A stretch of 64,000 nt of DNA from Climacium dendroides. Taxonomy: Eukaryota; Streptophyta; Bryopsida; Hypnales; Climaciaceae. Each line of letters begins with the position of its first letter. Position 1 is the stretch's first letter. Of this stretch, positions 1 to 13,166 are shown in pieces. Where the stretch lies: assembly GCA_950106755.1 (NCBI GenBank), contig OX467091.1:23143538-23207537 (forward strand). The letters are read 5' to 3'. The translations under genes and the position numbers were made by a program. The notes beneath the pieces were generated by a model. It ran no database searches. It saw only the letters and a list, made by a program, of their open reading frames with translations, and was not told the origin of the DNA.

Positions 1-2023
1 ACCTTCTCCAGAGCGGGATACACTTCAGGAATGTAGAAGCGAAGATGGTTCAGCATAGATAAGTATTTGGGATTCCGGAACTTGAGAGCAGTCTTCTGTT
101 GCGCGTCTTGGCCACTGGATCGGAAGTAGTAGCTCTTCGTCTCAGTATCTTGAACTTGCTTGAGAACAGGAACATACGTAGCATTCAACCAAGTGAAGCT
201 TTCCACATGCTGGATCTCAATGGCCACCCCTTTGAAATCGTTCACAGCGAACCACGCTTTCATCGACCCTGCGTTCACAGCATCGGTGACGACATGAAAG
301 ACAAGAAGCTCCGGGTGGTTTGCGTTCATTATGGTTGAGTTGATGACCACGGATGCGCCCAGCACATTATCAGAAAACACACAGAAATGGTAAAGACTGT
401 TGTTGGTTAATTTAGAGCTGAATCTCTCTTGCACTGCTTGCGCTTCTTCCCTCAAATCCTCATCACTCGCCCACTTCGTTGCAAGCCTCAAGCTTAAGCA
501 GTGAAGACTCTTGGGCACGGCCTCTGCTGCCAGTTGTCCAAATGTTGCGCTTTGAGTGGCCGCTCTATTAGCCATCTCTTCCAGAGCCTGGACAAGAAAT
601 GTAGCCAATAAGATTCTTCTCCAATTTTGACATCAATTCAGCTTACCTAAAAATAAATGAGCAAACTTTTCGATGGTGCAAGTTTCGGGGTTCTTGTAGG
701 GAAAGGTTACAGGTACCCCTGCACGATGAATGGAGGCTTTCCATTACCTGCATTTCCGCTCTCAGCCTCATGAGCATGGTGGCACTGTCATAGTGGAGGT
801 CTTTGGCTTGAGAGACGAGATCCGACATTTCGCGCATTATGGGCTCGGCCTCCTCCCACAGAACAGGGGAGCCTCGAGTAGCAGCCTGGGAGAGGAGTTG
901 TTGTGCAGCTCGAATCTGCGTACTCAGATGCCAAGCCAGCTGCAGATTGTTGTTCTCCTTCGCAATCACAACATACGTTTTGCACAGCGTCAGTTGATCA
1001 CCCAGCTGGCTTGCCAGGAAGTCCAAGCGAAGACCAACTTCTGTTGTGGCGCCATCTCCAGAGCTTACTCTCACGGGCTGCAATCACATCCAAGCGACGG
1101 GTTCAAGAACAGTTCACAAAAAGTTCAAGAAAACTGGGTCAAGTCACCCCTTCCTCCTTATCAATTATCCATTTTACGACAGGATTTTCACCAAATTTAG
1201 ACTGTTTCAGGACCTTGCAGACAATATCACAAGAAAACTCTTCTCCATAGGGAGACTTTCCCATGGGGAGATTGTCTTTAAAATGTTGTCTACAAGGTCC
1301 GGAAATGGTCTTAAATTTACTGAAAACCCTGGTTTGGGCTCTCATCTTTGTCTTCTCAATTCCTAGTTCATGCAAAAGATCTTGTAAGAAAATCACTTTC
1401 TTCCGTGCTATCGAATCACTTCAACAATCATGCCTTATCAATACTCAAATAAGGTTAGAATCACTTGAATGGTGTGCCAACACTCACCACGTACTGAGAA
1501 GGATTGAGATGCCACGGTAGTCCAACAAAGAAAAACCCTGCTACAAAAAATAGTCCTGGACCAGGAAAGACAAAGAAAATGAAATTGTGAGATAATTTCT
1601 TCTGTTGCTACAACGAAACAGAACTGCCCTTCCCCCACAACCTGGCGACACCCAAAATTGCCAGGGACCCAAAAGTACCAATTGATCAGACGTTGTAAAT
1701 CCCCTTAACCAATATCCAAATCACGCATACTCTGGAGCGTTGGAATCCTCTCGTTAATAGAAAATTGACCTTACCATACCTTAACAGAATTCTATTTCAG
1801 TGGCGAGAATACCTGCAATGAGAAGCAGCAACCTGTAACTGGGACGACGACGTCCGGGGTTTCGGGGCCGTAGTCCCAATTCTTTCCGCCGTTGCTGCTG
1901 TTGCTGCAGTAGTAACGGAGTTGGACTGTCGCCGTTGTTGTACAGCCCCGCCCGTATGCCGACGTTCTCCTTCCCTACTTTAAAAACCTCCTTCTTCTCC
2001 AACAACATGTTGTTTTTCTTCAT
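1..2023 (-). CDS. GAUT10/11-like galacturonosyltransferase, 5' part (partial)
   Basis: GT8-family alpha-1,4-galacturonosyltransferase, a Golgi type II membrane enzyme that adds GalA from UDP-GalA to pectin. Readable exons: 1813-2023 (start ATG at 2023, Gln run, Arg-rich stretch, then a TM segment RLLLLIAG, donor GTATTC); 748-1077 (110 codons, acceptor TTGCAG, donor GTAATG); and 1-587 (acceptor TTGTCCAG), cut by the window edge. Diagnostic stretches are QLTLCKTYVVIAKENNNLQ, LHYDSATMLMRL, SLYHFCVFSDNVLGAS and KFRNPKYLSMLNHLRFYIPE, all typical of the GAUT10/GAUT11 group. The catalytic DDD block should follow just left of position 1. Exon 1 ends in phase 1 while exon 748-1077 starts in phase 0, so a stem-coding exon in 1078-1812 is probably missing from this model. 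The start codon is only the first in-frame ATG. Confidence 0.88.
1078..1812 (-). other. GAUT intron region, possible unplaced stem exon
   Basis: This lies between the membrane-anchor exon and the QLTLCKTYVV exon. A minus-strand open frame at 1139-1396 (contains HFKDNLPMGKSPYGEEFSCD) has an AG acceptor candidate in compatible phase. However, it ends in a stop with no convincing donor and does not resemble GAUT stems that I know. A phase gap suggests a short exon lies somewhere here; I could not place it. Confidence 0.35.
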
Positions 2024-3623
2024 AGTGTCACTTCAATGTCTTCTTATGCCAAGACCTCTGGCACTCACTGAAACCCACAACCCCATGGCTTTGAAAGGAT
2101 CTCGCATCGTCTCTCACACGTCGACCGCGCCCTGGTCTGTATAATTCGGCTAAACCCTCAATACACAATACACTTAAAAGAATGGAGACTGTATGAAATC
2201 GAAGGGACTTCAAAAGGCGTTAGACCAAAACGCAAATCATGAGTAATGAACTGAAACCGAAAATCGAAGGGGGCTGTGCGTGATGGATTTCCACTAATCT
2301 CACACTGATCTGTTCAATTGCTGACACGAAAAATTGCTACAACTCTAATCTCACGATCCTCTTTACAGAAAAAACTCAAGCGGATGAAACTAAAGACGTC
2401 AGGAATCGTGCAAATTGACGATCTGATCAGCAGGGAGAGAACCCACCGATACCCAGATGGCCTACTGTCTATTTTAGGGTTTAGTGTACACTCCTGCGAG
2501 TGTTACATACCTGGAAGGAAGAAAGTCTCCCAAGACATCAATTGGCAGTAGAAACAAGTTATTGCAACGTCGAGAAGCTCTATTGGGTTGCACTATAGGC
2601 TAGGCTAGGCTTTCTAGTGAAATCTGAACTATCTTGTCCTCAACTTTGATAGGCTTCGGCTTCATATGGGGTTCTAAGGGCCGCTGCAATCAACTCAGCA
2701 ATTTCATTCTCCAGCTACAAAATTCAAAATGCACACAACACAGAACTGTCAGAACTCTTTGCACGAAACTTCAATTCTTGATTTAATGTTGATTGCTGCA
2801 AGGATAGACAAATTAACATCGAGATTTTCCCAGTCTTCACCTTAAGGCCGGGAATACCCATTTCAATCTGTCCCTCAAGGTAGAGATCTTTTGAATTGAT
2901 CACCCACATAAAATTGTTCCCAAGACGGTAATAGAAAAGAGACAAAATAGTCTATCGCTATTAGAGGTTGCAAATTCAACAAACCTCCTTCTAAGGTTAG
3001 AGAAATTGCACACAATCGGCAGCTTGCTGAGTGGTGCTTTGGTTCATGTTGATTTCATCAACAAATGAAACTACAAAAAAACGAAGAAACACCTGCAGAT
3101 TGTACTGCCGGCCGTGTTGCAGGAGCACTCCCGTCTGCTGGCAGCAGCTAGCTCCTGTTGCAGACGCATCTCAGAGATCTCCGAGCGCACGAGTCTTGAC
3201 TTGGGCATGGGCTTGGGCTTGCTTGGCCTGACTTGAACTTGGGCTTTGATTGAGTATCATTTTCTTTGGATGGGCTTTTGCCTTAAGGCGACCTCTTTTG
3301 TTGGTGTCTTTTGTCTTTAAGAAAGTTGCTTGTTGTGTTGTCATCTCTTTGGTCATTTGTTCATATTATGAGACTTATTGAATTTGAAGACAAAAGGGTA
3401 AATGTAAAGGGATAATGAAAATGAAAATATTCTAAAAATAGTTTGGTCAACTTGGGGTTTTTTTGTAAAAGATCTAAAATAGTTTCTTTTGGTCTTGCTC
3501 ATATTTAGACTTCATGGATTCATAAAGAAAAATTGAAAGGAACAAAGAAAATAGGTGATATTTTAGAAATATTTTGGTCAACATATTTTGTTTTTTTGCT
3601 TAAATAAAAGATTTGAAATATGC
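2024..3623. other. GAUT upstream region
   Basis: This is non-coding DNA 5' of the GAUT gene, so it should hold its promoter and 5' UTR. It is less AT-rich than the DNA to its right. It contains a small GGCTAGGCTAGGC direct repeat near 2600 and a run of TTGGGC/ATGGGC repeats near 3200-3250. No open frame here resembles a known protein. Confidence 0.5.
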
Positions 3624-3678
3624 TTCATATTACATTCTATTGTTGGATGTTTTATCCAACAATAGAATGTAATATGAA
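3624..3678. repeat. Perfect 25-bp inverted repeat (hairpin)
   Basis: The left arm (3624-3648) and right arm (3654-3678) are exact reverse complements separated by the 5-nt loop GTTTT. The arms begin TTCATATTACATTC. The hairpin sits where the sequence passes from GAUT-flanking DNA to the repeat-rich tract, so it may mark an element boundary. Confidence 0.9.
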
Positions 3679-4660
3679 CCCCTAAGCAACCCAAAGCTCC
3701 AAATGTTGCCTCTCAATATTGCCTCCCAAAATTTAATTTCAACCAAAAAAATTTAGATCCTAGCTATACTGCCTCTAAATTTGTATATGCAATTTAGAGA
3801 GTATGGCAATAATGATGTGGGGTAAGGCCAAAGGTTTAGGATGTGGTACATCAAAATGGGAACCAAAACTCTGTCACATCATATAGGAAAAAATAATAAA
3901 TGAAACATTCAATACAGATAGCAACCACTCCGCAATAGAAAGGAAGTTCACTCACTTGCTACAACCACAAGCTATAGAACTGCAGTGTGGCCACCTACAC
4001 AAGGTTGATTGATTGCAATCTTGTGCTCAAGATTGTAATACTTTGATCAACAAGCAATTTCTAGGCAGACTCCACTTCCTCTAGCTATAGCAAGTTCTCA
4101 AAGTAAGGGACCCCTCTAAATTACACATTGCAATAATTGTCAATGGTACTTTGACCATTATAATCTTCCAATGCAAATGGTGGAAACTCCCTAAATCTTG
4201 CCTACAGCCATAGTCCCTAATTTTATAGTAATTTCAACAAGCTAAGTTTTGTTTTTGTCCTTTTGGTGCCAAAATCTCTGAATCAAGGTCTACACTAACT
4301 GGAATTCAGGCAAATCACAATGGACAATCAGAGGTTAATTCCCTACACAATTGTAATGATAATGCAAAAGTCTGACTCAAAATTGCAAAAAAATGATAGA
4401 AGGATTGTATATACTCTGACCACAAGAGTTTATATTCAATATAATCATATAAGTGTTTTGTATCATTATATAGGATATTAATACTCCACTCTTGATAATT
4501 AAGTATTGTCAACATGATCAAACTTTTAATGTATTAAATGTGTTAAAAAATCCAGTCATAAAATTTCATAGAAGTAGTATGATAACTACATTTAATTTCA
4601 ACTCTTTTCTAAAACCAACCCCTATAAATTTTTGCCTAAAATTTACTTCTACTATTCAAG
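3679..4660. other. AT-rich intergenic DNA
   Basis: No supported gene. The sequence has the composition and stop density of decayed transposon DNA. Confidence 0.5.
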
Positions 4661-5040
4661 AGACTCTATAGTCAATTTCAGAAACACTTATTTCTAGCAC
4701 TCTGAAAATTCATAGTGTACTAATTCAGTGTCCAAAAAATGCATTCTAAGAGAATCTAAAATCTCCTTTTGACTACCAACAAGACTTGGGAAAAAATTCA
4801 ATCTAATTATAATGGGAACCATGTTGAATTGCTTTTTTAGGTAGTCAACTCCAGAAACTGAGACTCTATGGTCAATTTCAAAAACACTTATTTCCAGCAC
4901 TTTGAAAATTCATAGTATACTAATACAGTGTCCAAAAAATGCATTCTAAAATAATCTAGAATCTCCTTTTGACTACCAACAAGACCCGGGAAAAAAAATC
5001 TAATCTAATTATAATGGGAACCATGCTAAATTGCTTATTT
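4661..5040. repeat. 200-bp direct tandem duplication
   Basis: Unit 1 starts at 4661 (AGACTCTATAGTCAATTTC) and unit 2 at 4861 (AGACTCTATGGTCAATTTC). The units stay aligned through shared blocks such as GTCCAAAAAATGCATTCTAA and TAATTATAATGGGAACCATG. Divergence is scattered point changes, so the duplication is not recent. Non-coding. Confidence 0.88.
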
Positions 5041-6869
5041 AGGTGTAGTTACATTATGCAAACAACTAAGGTAAAACATCCCATTGCGGTCAGATGACCC
5101 ATAGCAGACACCTAACAACCCCATGACAGTTTTTCAAGCCATAATCAATGCCTAACCTGACCCCCATGGAGTGATTAGTGACCTCATTAGGAGCACCCAA
5201 CTTTTTAGTGTAAATCATGATAGAATGTGACTTTTTCAGGGCCTTCCACATTAGAAATTATTGTGACTGCTTTAGGTGATTAAGATGAACATATTAGATA
5301 TAGTTTTTGTTGGTTATCAGGTAGCCTACTGACTCTTTTGGATAGATCAGTTCAAAAATTCATAACAAATTCATACACTATCTGAAAAATAGAATTTCAA
5401 TTGCTCTCACTATTTCTTACACTTGTTTTATGTGGGAAAAAATTTGAAAAATTTCAGCAGTGGCATGAGGGCAGTCTCCAAATTCTGACCACAATGGGCT
5501 GCTTTACCTTAACTTATTGTAAGCTCCTGACCCCTGGGTTCAAAGACAAGGCAATAACTGGTCAATTGAAAGGCCTTACGATTCTTCTTCATATTCTATG
5601 AGCAAGTATGGCATTCATATGGATCTCCTAATAAAGTAAAGTAAAGTAAAGGCCGTCATGATTCTAAAGATTTTTCTGAAAGTATGAAGCATCTGCATAC
5701 ATGAAATTCAAAGTCATTTTTATTACAGATTTGTCAAAAGATTTCCATGACATGTATCTCAAACCAGAGTGGGCCCAACAGGCTGGATTTACCCCGGGGA
5801 AAACACTGAAATTTTTTATTTTTCACACATGATAAAATTTGCAATTTTTGAATTCATATTTGCAATCAGAGACCCCTAATTAACTAGAGGAGGTTTAAAA
5901 CATACCCTAGACACGGTTCAGAATAGGGGCTTTTCTTTACTTTCATCCTAGAGAATCCAAAAATTACCATGTTGGGTGCACTTTGTGGGCAGGGTTTAAG
6001 GTAGTATGGCCTTAAAGCGACCATTTACCAGCTGGTCCCCCTTTTTCAAAGAATTTTCATGAATATAAATATTTTTGGATCATTTTTTCAGAGAAAGAAA
6101 AATGGATGTGGGACGTCACACAAGTGGTTTCATATTTTTTAAATCATTTTTTAATTACTTATGAATTTTCAAAAAAACTTATTGTAGGCACCTATTTGAG
6201 ACCCTAGGTCTTCCAAAATCTAACTACTTGCAACTTCTAAAGTGATTTGAGTAAATGAAGACCAACAATTGACTCTTGTGATAAATAATACTTTTCTCTC
6301 TATTCTCTCAATGGCTTGAGAGGTCCATTTAAGGACCACCTACTATCCATTTCAACCCTAAATATAGGGGCAATTTGAAGAGGCCACTTGCTTTTAGAGC
6401 AGACTACCTTAGTATCTTGCCTCAAACCATGGCATGCATGTGACTCTCAAATACTACAAAACAGTAGCATGACACATGCATTTTACACCTGAGGTATGAC
6501 ATAGTTATACGGACTTTAGAGCGTCCACATGGCAACTTAGCAAGTGGTGCAAAACTAGGGATTGGCCAGGCCCATACACTGTGAGTTTCCCCATGGCAAG
6601 CATGGCAAGGGCCAAACAATGGCTGACCATGACCAAATGTGCTAAGCAAACAACCATTTTAAAATAAAAGAGTTGAGTGTCCTCTTCACCCCAAGTCCAA
6701 GGTACTAACCTCTAGATGGTGTTCAAAATAGCTCAAATACATTTTAAATTTACTTATTATGGATGAATTGGAGTGGTCATAGGCAATCCCATCTAAATCA
6801 CAGGAAATTTTACATATATTCAAATGAAAACTTAAAACGGATTTTCACTTTTTTATGTATTGGAATCAT
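5041..6869. other. Repeat-rich intergenic DNA
   Basis: No gene recognised. It includes a (GTAAA)n microsatellite near 5631-5651. From about 5.9 to 6.4 kb there is a decayed copy of a sequence also found at about 15.8-16.1 kb (shared: GTTTCATATTTTTT, TTATGAATTTTCAAAA, GGTCCATTTAAG). Both are probably old DNA transposon material. Confidence 0.5.
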
Positions 6870-7045
6870 AGAAGAGAATCTCACTATATACACATGTGGT
6901 GGTATGAGGTAGAACAATCCATGTGGGATATGTTAATTAGAATTAGTAAAAGTTTGAGTGTTCATAGTGAAGTCAAGTTAACATATCCCACATGGATTGT
7001 TCTACCTACTACTACCCCATGTGTATATAAATAACTTCACTTCTA
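6870..7045. mobile_element. Palindromic MITE, short form (~175 bp)
   Basis: Long inverted repeat. The left arm reads TATACACATG, GAGGTAGAACAATCC, ATGTGGGATATGTTAA and the right arm is its complement ending CCCATGTGTATATA. Arms are about 65-75 bp with a ~45 bp spacer. The same terminal sequence bounds the larger copies at 22.33-22.90 and 38.99-39.40 kb. Confidence 0.8.
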
Positions 7046-9949
7046 CATTGAGCTTTTGTAAAGTAAGTCGACCACGCTACAAAAAGCAGTTCTTGGTGGA
7101 TTCAAAGTGAAATTTTAAAATTTAAATTTTCAAGCAAGAAAACTTCTTCAAATTGTGAACTTCACTTGGTGCGTCAGCCGTGGGGCACAAGAGGAGTGGG
7201 TCGACCGCGGTCTTCAAAATTGCATTGCAAATGCTCACAATCTGCTGAGACTGCCAAAGCTACGCTAGCTACTGTTAAGTTAGATCCTTCATGTACTTGT
7301 CGGACACATTTTCTTTCTAGAATGTACTCCACTTGCACATGAGAATGGAATTGGTGCAAGGAAACAACATTACATTATTGACAAGGTATAGACATATCAA
7401 TTTTGTACTCTGAAAGGAAATTTTGTAGATTTTTTCACTATTTTTTTGCCAATGTTTTCAAATTTTTAAATATTTTTTTTCCCAATTTCACCTCCTAACT
7501 TTGATCTACCCGCCAAATTTTCTTGAACATTGAGAGTATACAAATGTTTGGCATATTGCTATCTAATAATTAAACTACATTATCTATCCTATCTAGTTCT
7601 TGCAACTAATTACTTAGGCATGATCGAGTCAGTGATGGCAAAGTGATGACTAAAAACACTCAAATCCATCAAAATAAGCAATTTAGCATAGCAAGAGGCA
7701 TTTTTTTCAAGAAAGAACATATTTGTGGCATTAGCAATTGAAAATCATGAATTTCAAAAAATAATAAAAATTTAATAAGACATGTAATTACTATGAATTT
7801 TCAAAGTGGAAGCTCTCTAGGCCTTTGAAACCATCACATATAATAGTTGGGTCACAAATTAAATCAAAGTATAAGGAATGAACACTCAACAAATTACAAT
7901 TAAGAAGTAAAGAAATGATTTCATGGCACTTCGTGGAACACTTTCAATATAAGTCTATATGTTAGGAATGAATATATGGATTATTTTGGGTGTTTTCACT
8001 TGAATATGTCAAAAGAATTTACAACAAATCAATGGACAAAAAGTAGAATTATTTTGTTAACTTGGACAATGAACAAACCTACTTGAGGGAATTAATTTCA
8101 AGTTCAAACTTGAATTTCACATATTTAGTTCTTGATTTTAAATGTTTTGGAGCTTAACTAATAAAATGTGGTTCCAACAATCTATTTTTAATTTTTCAAA
8201 ATTTTTTGAATTGTAATTTTTGTGACACTTTAAGGCAGTATTTTGAACAACAATGCAAGTGCAGAAGCATAGAGACAAAGCCTACAAACCTTGAATCTAG
8301 TTGCAGGCACATACCTACAACTATTTGAAGGTGTTTATAACATGTATATTTATAACATAGGTACAATATAACATAGAAAGAGTATATAACATAACTCCTA
8401 GGACCATAGAAGGTGTCAATAATACTTAATCCCTAAAGGTTTTGACTATATTTTCACAAAAAATGCTCCAAATTTACCATTTCCAATACAAGTACCAAAT
8501 TTTAGAAAAAGAACATTTTTGGATACATACAATTGTAGTATCTTGTAGTATCTTGGTTTGAAAAGATGTGGAAAAAATTTCAAAATTTCCACTCAACAAA
8601 TTGCAAGATATTAGCACTTGAAGTGACATAAATTCTTTTTTTGTGCTAGTGAAAAATTGGATAGTTGCACTTCACAAGATTAGATCATTATGAAAAATTG
8701 TCCAAAATATTTTTAAATCTTTGGATTCATTCTTCAAAGCAAGTTGGTTGCATGCTTGAAAAATTTTAGATCATTTGAAATTGTACAACATATAGGAAAA
8801 AAATTGTAAGTAGAAAGAAGTAGATAATAATTCAAAATACTAAATTGTTAACAATTTATTTATAGAATTAAAAAATGCCAATTCCAATGGTTGTAATGTT
8901 GTAATAAACAATGTACACCTAATATTTTTATTTCTTTTTCAAAAATATTGAAAATTGAGTTAAATAAATGACTTCAAAGTTTATTTTAGAATAGAGATTT
9001 CATAACTATCCATAAGCTTCCCACAATTAAAACTCCTCATAACTTTCATTTCATTGATCAAAATGTATTAATTCAAAGAATTCTATGTATATATAAATCT
9101 AGACAATCAATTTCAATTCTTTATTTTTTAAAAGAGTGATTTTTAAAGTTTTTTTTTATGCTTGGGCTACCCACCAAAAGCTAAAAATTATTTATCATAC
9201 AATAACTTTTTAACCATGTACCCAAAAGTTTTGAAAATTATTGGGCCTTAAAGCTACTCCTAGGGCACATATTGTGTAAAAATTTCAAAGAAAAAAACAA
9301 AAACTCCATTCGTAGTGCACTACCTAAAATTGTTATGTTGCCAAAAAAACACAATTTGGTCCTTTAGGGGGTAAATTCCTAGGCTCACTAGCTCATGGAT
9401 TCTATGTTCACATGCTAGTACTCCCCACCTTTTGAAAACTTAAAATAAACCACTTTTGAACTATTCGATCAACCTTTTTTTAATATAAGCTTAAAAGAGT
9501 AAACCAATTTCACAACAATGTTTATCACTATCATCTCCACATTTTTTTTAAAGTTCATACTATTTTAAGCATTTTAATAATTACTATGATTTTTATAAAT
9601 AAATTATTAGTAAAAATTATATAAAATTAATTGAAATATTTTCAATTATGAAAATATCATACAATAATTTTTTAACCATGTAGTATATATTATATATATT
9701 ACTACATGATAAAAATATAATTTTTGAAAGGTATATTTTAATACAAAAAATTAATGAAGTTTGACCAAATAGGAATATAAAATATCCTCTTAAATAAGGA
9801 TTAAGACCATTGTATGACATTAAATGCTCACAACAAAATAACAAATAATCTTTGAACAATAACACCTAAGGATAAAAGAAAAAACAAAAGTGGGAAATTG
9901 CAACACACATGAGAACGATATAAAAATGGCAAAACTTTGGAAAAAAACA
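7046..9949. other. AT-rich intergenic DNA
   Basis: No gene supported. The minus-strand frame around 7174-7359 resembles nothing known to me. The stretch is poly-A/T-rich and unstructured at the level I can see. Confidence 0.45.
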
Positions 9950-10699
9950 ACGACTCAAAACATTGCCTACCAATTGCACTCCAATTGACTAAGATATCAA
10001 AAAGTGGTGAGACATTTATTGTCAATGAAATGTGGTGGTGTTATGGCCATCCAATGTTTCCCACCAACAAAACTTTAAAATTGGATTGGCCCTCATTATT
10101 CAAATGCCACAAAGGCACTAGGGCACGGAGGATGCCGCTGCGCAATGGTACTCCATGAAGTCAACAATTATAGGCTATTCTTTGAAATGGAGATAGAGAG
10201 TTTTTTGGCAAGGAAGTGTTGGCTTGTTTTGGAGAGCTAAAAGATTGATGGATTTTTTTTAAGTTACAAAGTTGATGTTTTGAATAATGTATGGTTCTTT
10301 TTTCAATTTAATGAGATTGCTTTCAAAACATATTGATTTCAAACTTTCAAATGAATTATGTATATGGCATGAATCAAATGTTTGTGCATTATATTTAAAG
10401 TGTAATTTTTTATTTAAAAATTTACTAAATCTATTTTCCAAAGTTTCTTCCAAATGGTCTTGCAATCAATGGAGGTTAAAATCTTGAATTTTATATTCTT
10501 AGATTTTTTGAGGAAAAACTCATAGAAGAATAGAATCTACTTGCTTTAAAGATGAGCTTTGAATTCATTTTGGGCCCACATGAAGACATTTCTAAAGAGA
10601 GTTGCTAGCATATGAGCCTAGGATCTTGAACCCAAGAGTCTAGAGTCTAAGCTTATATGTTATAAGCATCTATGATGATTATAGGATATTTATATTATA

Positions 10700-10960
10700 G
10701 GTGTCTATGTTGTAGGTACCATGTAATAAGCACCTTCCAATTTGTAAATTATGGTTGTAAAATATTTATGTTATAGATATCTATATTATAAGCATTTTCC
10801 ATGGTTATATGATACTTATGTTATAGATATCTATATTATAAGCATTTTCCATGGTTATATGATACTTATGTTGTAGATATCTATATTATAAGCATTTTCC
10901 ATGGTTATATGATACTTATGTTATAGGTACTTATATTAAAGGCACCTTCAATAGTTGTAA
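10700..10960. repeat. 50-bp minisatellite
   Basis: Tandem units begin at 10761, 10811, 10861 and 10911 (GATACTTATGTTATAGATAT followed by CTATATTATAAGC). The period is exactly 50 bp, with older diverged units upstream. It lies in the left half of the foldback element and has no counterpart in the right half. Confidence 0.9.
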
Positions 10961-11790
10961 AGTACCTACTTACACCTAAACTTAAGGTTTGTAGGCTTGT
11001 ATTTCTAAACTCATATGCTAGCATCATTGCATTAATAAGGCACTAAGAATAAAATCTTTATCTTTTACATCATACATGTCTATTACATGTACATGTGCTT
11101 ATTAATATTTATAGGATCTTTATTTTTATTTTTATATAATATCTTGTATATCATACATATCTATTACATATAGATGTACTTATTAATATTTATGAGATAT
11201 TTTATTTTATTTATATATATAAATTCTTATATATTCTTTTGTATATATTCTTTCATTATTTTTTGTTTAGGAATTTCTCCATCCTTTAAGAGTATGAAGT
11301 GTGTGCATTGTGAACAATTGGTTTCAAAGCATCCCTATATACTTAAAGGTTATACATTGAAGCAAGGTTTGTGCCTTAAATTTTTGTTTTTATTTTTATT
11401 ATTGCTTTTTTAGGATTCTCTTTTTCATTCCCTTTAAGAATATAAGGTGTATGCATTGTGAATGATTGGTTCCAAAGCATCCTTATATACTTGAAGGTTA
11501 TACATTAGAACAAGGTTTTAACTTAAAATACAAATTTTGTTCCAATTCGTAACCTTCAAGTATACAAGGATGCTTTGGATCCAATTGTTCACAATGCACA
11601 CACCTTATACTCTTGAAGGGAAGGGAGGAGAGAATTCTAAAAAAGTAATAAGTAAAATAAAAATAAAAAATTTAAATCACAAATCTTGTTCCAATGTATA
11701 ACCTTCAAGTGGGGATGCTTTGGAACCAATTGTTCATAGTACACACACCTTGTATTCTTGAAGGGAAGAGAGAATCCTAAGAAAATAATA

Positions 11791-12346
11791 CTCCCTCCAT
11801 CCCCCAAAGATCTTCCTATTGGATAAAATGTTTTGGATTAAAGCCAACTGAAAATAAGATTTCTAAAATCCTTTTTGTATTGTAAGTAGACTCTGGTCCA
11901 TTCCTAGTGTCCTAGAAACTTTCAATTTTGGAACCCTTTTCAAAGTGCAATTTGGAGATATTGAAAAGTGGAATTTTTTGGGTATTTTCAAGGAGCACCA
12001 ATGGGCATTTAATTGTTAAGTGTGAGGCGTCATTCTATGGATAGTTAGTATAGACCCAAGATTATGTATAGATCTTTGTACCACCTCCCAAAGCTTCATT
12101 TCCTTCAATCAAACAACACTCAAAGAGATGCAAAAAATAAGGAACAAATAGTGTTGATTATTTCATTTGTCTTTCGATTGATGATTACGTGAAAGGAAAG
12201 AAAGCTATTGCTTGGAATTATTTTGCTCGTCCTAAATAGCAATTGAAAGTCAAATTTGACCAATTTTCAACATAAAAAAGTGCAACAAAAAGATCATTTG
12301 GGACACAAAAATTGAGGCCAAGAAGATCATTTTAAAACAGAGGGAG
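11791..12346. mobile_element. Stowaway/mariner-type MITE, 556 bp
   Basis: It starts CTCCCTCCATCC and ends ACAGAGGGAG, flanked on both sides by TA (11789-11790 and 12347-12348). A second internal match, GATCTTC, lies at both ends. These termini and the TA target are standard for plant Stowaway elements. It interrupts the right arm of the foldback element and so is younger than it. No transposase. Confidence 0.85.
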
Positions 12347-13166
12347 TAATGAAAATAAAAATAAAAACTTAAGGCGCAAATTTTATTCCAATGCATAACC
12401 TTCAAGTATGCCCGGATGCTTTGAAACCAATCATTCACAATGCAAACACCTCATACTCTTGAAGGGAGGAGAAAATCCTAAGCAAAAAATAATGAAAGAT
12501 GTATATATAAGAATATTGGTGTAAAAAATAAAACTTTTATTCTTAACCCTTAGTAATTTGTTTATATGGGCCCAAAATTAATTCAAAATTCATCTTCCAA
12601 GCAAATAGATTCTATTCTTCTAATTATGAGTTTTTCCTCATCAATCTAAGAATATAAAATTCAATATTTTAACCTCCATTATTGCAAGCCCATTTGGAAA
12701 AATCTTTGGAAAATAGATTTAGTGATTTTTTAAATAAAAATTATATTTTAATTATAATGTGCAAATATCTTATTCATGCCATGTACATAATTCATGAAAA
12801 AATTTAAAAACGTTATGTTTTGAAAGCAATCTTATCAAATTGAGAAAAGAACCATACATTATTTAAAACATCAACCTTCTAGCTCAAAAAAACCTAGCTC
12901 TCCGGAACAAGCTAGTACTTTCCCTTCCAAAAAACCCTCTCTATTTCCTTCATTTCAAGGAATAGCCTTCAATTGTTGACTTCATAGAGCACTATGGTGG
13001 CATTCAGGTGATTTACAACCTTGGTGGCATTTGAATAATGAGGGCCAATCCAATTTTAGCAAGTTGTTGGTAGGGAACATTCAGTGGCCATGACACCACC
13101 ACATTTTATTGGCAATAAATGCCTCACTACTTCTTTTTGCCATGGTCAATTGGAGTGCAATTAGTG

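Larger units (their letters stand above)
9950..13166. mobile_element. Large foldback (long inverted repeat) element, ~3.2 kb
   Basis: Sequence on the left (9.95-10.6 and 11.2-11.5 kb) recurs in reverse complement on the right (11.5-11.8 and 12.35-13.17 kb). Matched blocks, left versus complemented right, include ATTGCACTCCAATTGAC, ATGTGGTGGTGT, TTGGATTGGCCCTCATTATT, GAAGTCAACAATT and AATAATGTATGGTTCTTTT. The symmetry centre is near 11.53 kb. A ~100-bp unit (TGCATTGTGAA, then ATTGGTT, then CAAAGCATCC) occurs twice forward and three times reversed around the centre. The left half carries a minisatellite, the right half a Stowaway-like insertion. No transposase frame. Target duplication not identified. 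Confidence 0.85.

Noticed and set aside
643..1250. Several plus-strand frames across 730-1250
   Set aside because: Shadows of the GAUT exon at 748-1077, whose minus-strand translation matches the family.
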